From Botryotinia globosa (lineage: Eukaryota; Ascomycota; Leotiomycetes; Helotiales; Sclerotiniaceae): a stretch of 64,000 nucleotides of DNA. The stretch is taken from assembly GCA_014898425.1 (NCBI GenBank), contig RCSZ01000011.1, positions 1,176,501-1,240,500 on the forward strand, read 5' to 3'. Below are positions 56,272-64,000 of the stretch, one piece after another; the stretch's first letter is position 1, and the number at the start of each line of letters is the position of its first letter. Both the position numbers and the translations under genes were made by a program. The notes beneath the pieces were generated by a model. It was not told the origin of the DNA. It saw only the letters and a list, made by a program, of their open reading frames with translations, and searched no databases.

Positions 56272-57609
56272 ACGTTTCGAATGCATTAAGGGAATTGAAC
56301 ATGTCTTGATGATGACACAGGCGTTGTGGATGATTTGACACGAGGAGTTTTGGGATTGGATTTCTCTTTTTTTGTTGTGTTCTTAGCGACCTCTTGCATT
56401 GAAAGGTGCATTTCCCGTGCCTTTCTATGCTATTGCTATTGCTATTATTGTACTTACAGATATCCGCATTAGGTCGTCAGACTTGTAGGCAATAGATCAT
56501 ATTTCTTCATTGATTGTCAATTCTGATATGGCTTATCTTGCACTTGGATAAAGTGTCGGTATCGTTTGCATATGAGGTCTTGTTCATTTTTTAATGGTAT
56601 TTGACTCGATAGACTTGGATTCTTGTGGATTCTTGTGGATTCTTGTTGATTTTGATTTTGATTTTGATTATTGATTTTGATTATTGATGCTGATACTGAT
56701 ACTGGTGCTGATGTATTAAATATTAAACTTTATACTTTAAACGTTAAACTACAGAGGACCCTGAAATGAAAGCGATGCGGATGCGAATGCGGATGTAAAT
56801 GTAAAGGAGATGAGTATCTGGGTATCTAGGTATCTATAGACAGATAGAGAGAGAGATATGGATCTTGAGGTTAGGAGAGATTTAAGCGAGTTTGGAGATT
56901 GAGATGTTGATAGAGATGCAGATGCAGATGGAGATGGAGATGTTGGAGGGTGGGAGGAGGGAATATGGAGGGGAGATACATTGAGATTGTGAGGTTGCGA
57001 GGTTTTATTCAGAGTGGGAGGAATGGTTGAGAAGTGGGAGGGATGGGTGATGAATGGTGGGTAGTTTTTGTATTTCAGAGGGGGATGGATTTCATCGGGT
57101 TCTCTTGCTCATGTATTGGTATTTGCATTTATTAATAGTATTTTTGATGCTAGTTCTACATAAGAGCCTATCTGTGCAGCTGTAATCAAATGACTCAATA
57201 GATGCAGTAAGCTATCTTTCGTATTCAAGGAACTTCGTTTTGCGTCTCCTCTGTGCTGAGATTTGAAGGTTCTTCTGGCCACCATCAGATTGAGAAAGCC
57301 TTTCACCAAATTGATGATGTTAGATTTGGATACAACTCTCCATCTGCATCAAATGGATTTGCCTATTTGTTTGAATCGATGTGATCCCCAACGGCCATCC
57401 CTCATCAATCCCGCGAATTCATCTTCATTATAATCCGCCAGCTCCAGAATCCTCAAGAAAATGAGCATCTCAGAATGTTCCACTTCATTTCGACTAGATT
57501 TCTCATTGTCCATTCAAGTCTCGCCATGTCATGAATATCTTTAGAGCCTCAACACCTCCAGCGCCCCCTCCAACTCCTCTCTTTATTTCTTCTCGTTCTC
57601 TTGCCGATT
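56272..57609. other. Convergent intergenic with simple repeats
   Basis: 1.3 kb between convergent genes. Contains GATTCTTGTG units (about 56618-56645), GATTTT/GATTATT units to about 56690, GATGCGGATGCG-type hexamers (about 56772-56805) and GAGATGGAGATG runs (about 56925-56945). No supported gene. Confidence 0.45.
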
Positions 57610-58327
57610 TCATCTTCTCTTCTTAGTAACCATGGTAAACCCATCCTCATCCACCTGAGGCACAACCGGTTCCTTAACTCTCACCAATTGTGGCACCTCA
57701 TCCATATCCACATCTCCATCCTCATCTTCATCCCCACTCGCTTCCGAATCTGTTTCTCCTTGGTCCTCTCCTTGCTGGAACTGCGCTAAACTGTCACTCT
57801 TCCCCCCCTTCGTCTCCCATGCCTTCTCCAACTTTCTGCACAAACTGCTTTCCTCCTCCCAAGCCCCCCTCTTACATTCCTCTCTGCATTTCACAATACC
57901 ATTGGCAACTTCCATGGCGCTTCCATCGTCGACATTTACTTCGAATTCGTCAGACATGAATTGTAACAGGATTGTCTCGATCCAGTCTGCTTCTACATCC
58001 TTGTTTTCCTCCTCGGAGAGAAGATCGATGAGAGTACCGGCAATATATTCGCGTTTATCGGCGGACTCAGGACCTCCCCAGAGGGAAGTTACGGCGAGGG
58101 AGAGAGAAGGCCAAAGGAAGATGGAGAGAACGATACTGCGTTGAAAGGTTTTGAGACGGAGTTCTGGAAAGTGGAGTTCAGTATTTTGTCATTGAAAGCA
58201 TGCATATGCGAGGGGTAAATGGACGTGGCGTATGTAAGTGAGGAATGCGATTGAGGAGAAAGAAGGAGAAAAATAACATACCAGGAGAGTATACCCCATT
58301 TCCTCCATTCGATTGTGAAGAAGCCAT
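57610..58327 (-). CDS. TSR2: Pre-rRNA processing protein Tsr2
   Basis: Chaperone ('escortin') for ribosomal protein eS26 and needed for 20S pre-rRNA processing in yeast. Two exons, 58327-58282 and 58163-57610, give 199 residues, matching the yeast length of about 205. The first exon encodes MASSQSNGGNGVYSP, and the splice continues ELRLKTFQRSIVLSIFL. The family-defining WGG motif is at residues 44-46 (SLWGGPESADKREYIAG). It is followed by LIDLLSEEEN and the helix DWIETILLQFMSDEFEVNVD. The acidic stretch EASGDEDEDGDVDMDEVP and the terminal GFTMVTKKRR are also typical. All landmarks are intact. Confidence 0.95.
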
Positions 58328-59228
58328 GATGTTTTCTTTCTTTTTCCTTTCTCTATGTCTTAAATTGTATTCTATTTTCTTCTGCGATTCTTGTTTCACA
58401 GTTCTTTCTTGAATAATATATCCTCAAGTTTTTTTGCGACAAGAAATCCAAATACTATTATCGCGGGGTAATCTTCAATCGCAAAATTAACAATTTTTTA
58501 TCCCCAGCATAATTTGTACTACGCTAAACCTTAAAATTTATGTATGCACCAAGGATCTGATCTCTCCACCTGGACAACCATTCAAAACGCAGTACGCAGC
58601 TACAATGTATGAAAATCCCCATGACAAGAAAGAGCCGAGGGCGCCGCCTATGACGTTAATCTACACAAGTACATATGTACCGCGTACATAAGAAGGAGCG
58701 TGCGACAGCGGCTGGGTATGCAATTCGGCCAAGAAGGTAATAAGATAAGGTAGGTTCACTTGGTGGCAGTTTTGTTCTCAATTTCATATTCATATCCTTT
58801 ATTTGTACAAAGTATTATTCGCACATCAGCTATTAATTAATTGCCTCTCCTTTTCCGAATATATCTTCCGCACTATTCGTTACTTCGTCGTGCTGTGTTG
58901 TGTTTGAGACGTGTAGAGTGAAAGAAAGGGGTCCACCTCCCAGGAAATAGACAACAGTTAACAAAGGCTTTATGTTCATTGTTGTTGACGGAGAGATCTT
59001 GAAACTTCTTCTTGTTCTTTAATATACATACACAGCTAACTAGGACGCTCATTCGTTTGTGGAGGAAGATTCTGTGTGGTTGAGAGTGAGGAGTTGGAGA
59101 TTTGATCTGCAATTTGATTTGAAGAAATCGAGGGTACGTGGATTTGCAAAAGAAATACCACTTGATTCGATTCGAGACTATATCACAAGCAACAACACCG
59201 AATCTCAAGCTCGCAAAGTCCAGCAACT
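58328..59228. promoter_or_regulatory. Divergent promoter, TSR2 and esterase genes
   Basis: 0.9 kb between outward-facing starts. An AT-rich patch lies at about 58400-58560. A frame overlapping 59059-59301 has no family resemblance and covers the real first exon in another frame. Confidence 0.4.
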
Positions 59229-62200
59229 ATGGGACTTAGCACACTTTCAGTTGGGACGGCAGTTGCTCCTGTTGTATTCCAAACATTTGTTGCTCACGTA
59301 AGTTTCCCCTTCCTGTACATTTATTTAACTCTCTAAGAAATCATTTCACAGTATCTCGGAGATCGATCACTCAAAAAGCAAAAACCTACTGCGCATATCT
59401 CCTACGATGAAGGTCTTCACTTAATTCGCAAATTCCTGCTTTATGCATCTCAACATACAGTCGAAGATGTTCAAGCCTTCACCTCGCAATGGGTACCTCA
59501 CCCTCCTTACGTTAGCGTGAGGGAAACAACAATTGCAGAGAGGCATATACATGAAGCAGAAAAGTATTTGTCGATTCAATTGGAGAAACAAGGAGGGATT
59601 GGGATCGTTGGGGGACATCAATGGTGGAAATGGAGGCGTCCAGGAAGTGAACTGAAGTCTGAAACGATCGAGATGAAGGCAGATCTTGACGAAAGGTATC
59701 AAAAGGGAGAAGATCCCAAGAGAGTCATGCTGTATGTCCATGGAGGGGCTTACTTTTTCGGAAGTACAGATGAACATAGATATCAGATGCAAAGACATGC
59801 CAGGAAGTTGAAGGCCGTGGTCGTAGCACCTAGATATCGTCTGGCACCTCAATTCCCATTTCCATGTGGTCTTAACGATTGCTTAGCAGTTTATCTCAGT
59901 CTTCTTGATGATTTGCAGCCATCCAGTATTATCTTTGCAGGGGATTCAGCAGGTGGTGGTATGGTGTTGAGCATGCTTGTCATTCTGCGTGACAATGGTT
60001 TACCTTTACCTGCAGGTGCTATTCTTATTTCACCATGGGTTGATTTGACTCATTCCTTTCCGAGCGTTGCTGCAGACAATCCTTTGGATTATATCCCACC
60101 GCATGGATTTCACCACCGACCTTCTCCAGCCTGGCCACCTCCAAACGCAGATGATTTGGCGGATATAAAAAGAGGGCTTTCTAACAGTGCTGCAAAGAGA
60201 GAACGCAAGGCTACATCTAAACAATCGGAAAAGGATGCAGTTCGGGGATTTACGTCTGATGCCGTCCCATCACCAGAGACGCATCATAATGCTACTGCTA
60301 CTGAACCTTCATCTAACAAAGATGAAGGGCCATTAGCAAGTTCAATTCCTAAACCTGGATATGATCTTTCTGTCATGATTGATGGAAAGTTAGTTGTGAT
60401 AAAAGACCAAATTCAAATGTATACCACAAACCAGCTATTAGCCCATCCCCTGGTTTCTCCGGTTCTTCAAACTTCGCTTGGTGGTCTTCCACCACTTCTC
60501 GTTCTCACAGGCGGTGGCGAGATGCTGCGGGACGAACAAATCTATGTTGCACACAAAGCTGCCAATCCAGTTCGATATGCACCCGGGGATGCGTTTTGTG
60601 ATCCACAGTCTCGTCTAGAGGCATGGGACAAGTGGGCACCAACGGATGTACAACTACAAGTTTGGGATGACTTGTGTCACGTTCCACCAACATTAAGTTT
60701 TACGCGACCAGCCAAACATATGTATCGATCGATAGCACAGTTTGGAGCTTGGGCTTTAGCCAAAGCTCAGCAAACAGGGATTGAGATCTTAGATGATGAT
60801 GACATTTCGGTTATCTCAAAGTCTTCAGACTCGGGCGAGGATGCTCAAAAGGTATTTTCCTATCCCAATTTTTTCACATTCGAGTTGGCTGAACTAATAA
60901 AAACTAGGAGACACCTGAATCTACAGAGGGAATAGCCGGATCTATAGGAACAATAGGCAAGGCGGGCGATCCCCTCCCTCCCTTTATAGATCATATGATC
61001 CGTCAACGTGTCGACCGTCATGGCAACATATTCCCCCTTGACCCAGCCGATAAACTTCCCGCTTGTAACATGTCACCCAATGATGTCGGTGTCGTCAAAC
61101 CTGAGCCAGTCAAGAAATGGATGGCTGTAAAAACAAAATTCGATGCGAAATATGCTAAGGATAAGCGAAAGATACAAAAGAATAGGGCAAAGGAAATTGC
61201 GAAAGGATATGAACAATTCCTAGATCTACAACAAGTACCAGAAATGCCTCCTCCCAGTGCATTAGCCGGGCGTAGAATGGTCGGTGTTGAAATAGACAGG
61301 GAAAGTGGGGGCAAGCAAAAGAAGAGTTGGGGATTATCGAAATGGAGTGGATGGGGTAGTAAACATGATGAGCTTACCATAGATCGCGGAATTGAAGCCG
61401 AAAAAGCGGGTAAAAATGTTGAGACGACGACTGCGAGTGCAGAACACGGGGCTGGGGCCAGGGACATACACAGCAGAGAGACGAATGATGCTGTTCCTCA
61501 TGCGGCCGGTGAGGCTCATCGAGAGCCCATCTTAGGAGCTCATGAGGTAATTCCGCATGTCCAAACGCCGACAAAGACCAGAGCGGGGTTCGCTGAGATG
61601 AAGGTGGATAGGAGTGGGATCGCTGATATACCGGATGAGAAACATGATATGAACAGAAAATCGGGCGGGGAAATTGATGGGGAATTCTTGGCCACCTATT
61701 CTGATATGCAACAATCAATGAGGACTGTCGATGATCCTCTTTTCCCTACGAAGAAAACTGCTAGTACCCAGGTTGAGGAACCAATTCCAAACTTAAGCCT
61801 GGCGTCAAGAGCTCCTGCGGAAGAAGTAAATGAAGATGGAGGAAAAGCCGATGTAACAGGAATGACAATAAGCCAACCGATTATCGGAGTCGAGAATGAA
61901 GAGGGAGTGGTGAGATACACTAGTAATGGGGAGGAAATGAGGAGACCTACGGCACAAGGTATAGCTTTCCCCTTTTCCATGCGCATGGGTGGGGAGGGGG
62001 TAGATGGGGTTATGAAAGATGGTGTTCGGGAGAGAAATGCGCGCAATGGTAAAATGGGGAGAGACGCTAATGCCAGTACAGAATCACTGGTTGGTAGTGT
62101 CAGGAGCGAGGTTCCAGAAGGATATGAGCGGAAGTACGATGACGAAGTGGAAGATTATGTAACAGTGAAGATTGCAGATGATGGAGGAAAGGGGAAGGAG

Positions 62201-62509
62201 AACAAGCATTTAAGTGCGGGGGAGAGTGGTGTTGGGCCCGAAAGTTCCCCTTCGTATAGTTTCGCGGATGGAGTAAGCGAAATTGAAGGACAAGGGGGAT
62301 TGGGCATACTAGATACACCTCAGGGGGGTGGCAAGGGCAAAGAAATTCCAGAGAACCTGAGGACAACGATGAACCTCGATGGACGGGATGATGTCAATCA
62401 TGTGAGTCCAAGTCTTTCGGCTGTGGGGGCTCATTCACGTCCGGGACCAGAGAGATTTTACTCGGCGCGGGAAACTCCAGAGGAGGCTAAGAATACTAAG
62501 GAGACCTAG
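59229..62509 (+). CDS. HSL-family esterase/lipase with long C-terminal extension
   Basis: Three exons, 59229-59297, 59352-60851 and 60908-62509, give 1056 residues. The N-terminus MGLSTLSVGTAVAPVVFQTF is hydrophobic and may anchor the protein. The alpha/beta hydrolase-3 core has VMLYVHGGAYFFGS (oxyanion-hole HGG), VVVAPRYRLAPQFPFP and nucleophile elbow FAGDSAGGGMV. A late histidine in VWDDLCHVPPTL is the likely base. A low-complexity insert of about 90 residues (about 300-390) separates the core from its last part. The C-terminal 500 residues are mostly disordered and charged, but start with a more ordered part (PLPPFIDHMIRQRVDRHGNI and KKWMAVKTKFDAKYAKDKRK). Family enzymes cleave acyl or acetyl esters; the substrate is unknown. 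Confidence 0.85.
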
Positions 62510-63803
62510 AAGGGAGTCTCTCACATGTGCTTTAGAGGGGTTAAATGATATTTAATGTCTGGAATGGATAGAATGGGTCACGGGAGTTTTATTGCATTAA
62601 CACCAGCACCATTGTGCAGAAGTCAATAGACTGAGTACTTGTATTAGTATGATAGCGTATACCAAAAAGCGATAGAGACGACTAGCAAATAACGAATAGA
62701 TTCATATTATAATTCTTCGACTTTTTGGTTTCTGCATTTACTTCAAGGTGTGCATGATACCAGAATACTCATTCGGAATTTGAGGCTGTGATCTGCGTGT
62801 CAAGACAAATCTTGGAAGGGGTGTCCTGGGCGGCTTCAAAAGTTCCAAAGTTGATAGTGAATATATGAATATTCTATATACCACGACCTCTTATTATTGA
62901 TGTCACGCAATACCACCCCTCTATGAATTGTACCGAACGGTCGTGGATAAGTCGTCGAGTCGCACGGAGGGTTGTAATTCGCCGATTTATGGATACTCAG
63001 ATTTTCGTCAAGATCTTCCAGACAATATGGTGAAATAACCTTATTGATACGTTTTCCTACTCTATTTGATACATAACCTTATACAAAGTTCTCTCAAATG
63101 GATGAAATTGTTACTGTATAAGGTTAAGCTTTTTGATTGGTCAATGAAGTCGCGGCTCCGATCCCCGATGTAATTAATTAAAGCGCGAATTTGACAAAAA
63201 CAAAAACAACCTTTGGATTGAACTTCCACTTTGGAGACCGATGTGTATCTGTGACAATCGAGGGAACCACGTTTGTATGCCTTTTATTATGGATAAGCTA
63301 ATATTCCTTGAATCGTTGGAATTTGCATCTTGAACTTCATTTTTGCCTAGGCATTCATCTTGGCACACCAACCTAATGTGGCAGGTCTCAACGTTATCGT
63401 GCTCTCGGCTTCCTGAATGCCGGGATTGGTATCGCGGCATTTGGATTGCAGATACTCAAGTGGTTTTTGTTATCTGAAGCTGATGTGTCACTCATTGTTA
63501 ACCTTCCTAAATGTTGTCTCTCGTTTTAAGAATAGAATCTTCGGGTACTAGATGAGCTTCTCGAAAGAGAAGGTAGAGATCTATGTATGTACAGCCAAGG
63601 TGGCCAAGGTGGCCAAGCTTGCCAAGTGGTTCACAATCTTGAAGAAATCCTTTCACATACCTATTCGCGCCGAGGGGAAACCACAAGGCAGAGTTGATGG
63701 GAAACAGTGAATGGCAAAGCCACAATATTGATACATATATATACCTGAGCATCATGGTCTAAGTGAAGGTTTTAGATCCGTTTCTTACTCCTCAAGTGCC
63801 ACC
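62510..63803. other. Intergenic, 1.3 kb
   Basis: No supported gene; minus-strand frames at 63174-63440 and 63507-63755 lack family resemblance. A tandem GGCCAAGGTGGCCAAGCTTG lies at about 63601-63620. The sequence next to the secreted-protein start has TATATATACC at about 63737, a plausible TATA element about 65 bp upstream of the ATG. Confidence 0.4.
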
Positions 63804-64000
63804 ATGAAGCTCACATCATTGTATTGCATCGCGGCTCTCGCTCCCATTTTTTCTCAGGGATGTCTTCTCCCAGAAGAAAGGGAAGGAAAACCAAGAGTCC
63901 TTCGTCGTCAAACTAGTAACGGCGTACCAATCGGGACTGGTGATCGCTACAGCGCTGGTACTATTGCACCACGAGGTGTAGGATCTCAAACCACCACTTT
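63804..64000 (+). CDS. Secreted protein, 5' part only (runs off the window)
   Basis: ATG in an excellent context (GCCACCATGAAG) opens a frame that stays open to the window end (65 codons). MKLTSLYCIAALAPIFSQG is a clear signal peptide. It is followed by CLLPEEREGKPRVLRRQ, where RR may be a propeptide cleavage site, then VPIGTGDRYSAGTIAPRG. I recall similar DRF/YSxGTxAPRG starts in secreted fungal hydrolases such as M14-type carboxypeptidases, but the fragment is too short to name. The mature domain lies outside. Confidence 0.7.
   Translation, partial: MKLTSLYCIAALAPIFSQGCLLPEEREGKPRVLRRQTSNGVPIGTGDRYSAGTIAPRGVGSQTTT

Noticed and set aside
1..64000. tRNA and rRNA genes
   Set aside because: I looked for GGTTCRA-type T-arm sequences with matching D-arm and acceptor stems and saw none that fold; a covariance-model scan would be decisive.

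Overview
This window is nuclear DNA of a filamentous ascomycete, most likely a leotiomycete of the Sclerotiniaceae kind (Botrytis, Sclerotinia or Monilinia relatives). Four things point there: genes split by short introns (mostly 46-75 nt, GT..AG, with CTAAC-like branch points); fungal family content (Yap1-type bZIP factor, ExgD-type GH5 glucanase, P450, NACHT protein with a fungal N-terminal domain, an F-box/ankyrin-like protein); AT-rich islands with the transition bias expected of repeat-induced point mutation; and GC-normal genes between them. The genus is inference. Exon joins were made by reading splice signals and checking that the reading frame closes; there is no transcript evidence.

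Layout. 0.2-1.4 kb: two-domain glyoxalase I (-). 3.7-8.2 kb: roadblock/LAMTOR2-like protein, then a large macro-domain protein with a coiled-coil tail (both +). 10.1-10.7 kb: a broken ECM33-like secreted-protein gene. 11.1-11.7 kb: single-pass membrane protein (-). 11.9-12.8 kb: AT-rich duplicated repeat. 13.3-16.6 kb: alpha/beta hydrolase and P450 (both -). 16.9-18.1 kb: membrane methyltransferase-like protein (+). 18.3-23.0 kb: Rad4/XPC and a carbon-nitrogen hydrolase (both -). 23.7-31.1 kb: NACHT STAND protein, F-box/ankyrin-like protein and a decayed ankyrin-like remnant (+). 31.3-36.3 kb: a gene-free zone of tandem arrays (a hairpin-bearing repeat around TTTTGTTGCATATCTGA, then a 1.6-kb G-rich minisatellite, then a 136-bp duplication with LTR-like features). 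36.7-41.1 kb: branched-chain ketoacid dehydrogenase E1-beta (-) and ExgD-type glucanase (+), divergent. 42.3-43.4 kb: poorly resolved membrane-protein gene. 43.8-49.6 kb: a second repeat zone with an AT-rich element flanked by long terminal inverted repeats, a remarkable stem-loop tandem array (46.5-47.2 kb) and a hexanucleotide microsatellite. 50.6-52.6 kb: Yap1/Bap1 (-). 54.8-56.3 kb: BSD-domain protein (+). 57.6-58.3 kb: Tsr2 (-). 59.2-62.5 kb: HSL-type esterase with a long tail (+). 63.8 kb to the end: start of a secreted protein (+).

Most genes are unrelated housekeeping or accessory genes. The only adjacencies that suggest joint function are the alpha/beta hydrolase beside the P450 (detoxification or catabolism) and the NACHT, F-box/ankyrin and ankyrin-remnant stretch, which resembles the fast-evolving fungal non-self recognition repertoire and borders the tandem-array zone. 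The most unusual signals are non-coding: the 46.5-47.2 kb array, whose repeat families keep a 5-bp stem and 9-nt loop through paired base changes, and the 33.8-35.4 kb minisatellite with an exact 146-bp higher-order period.
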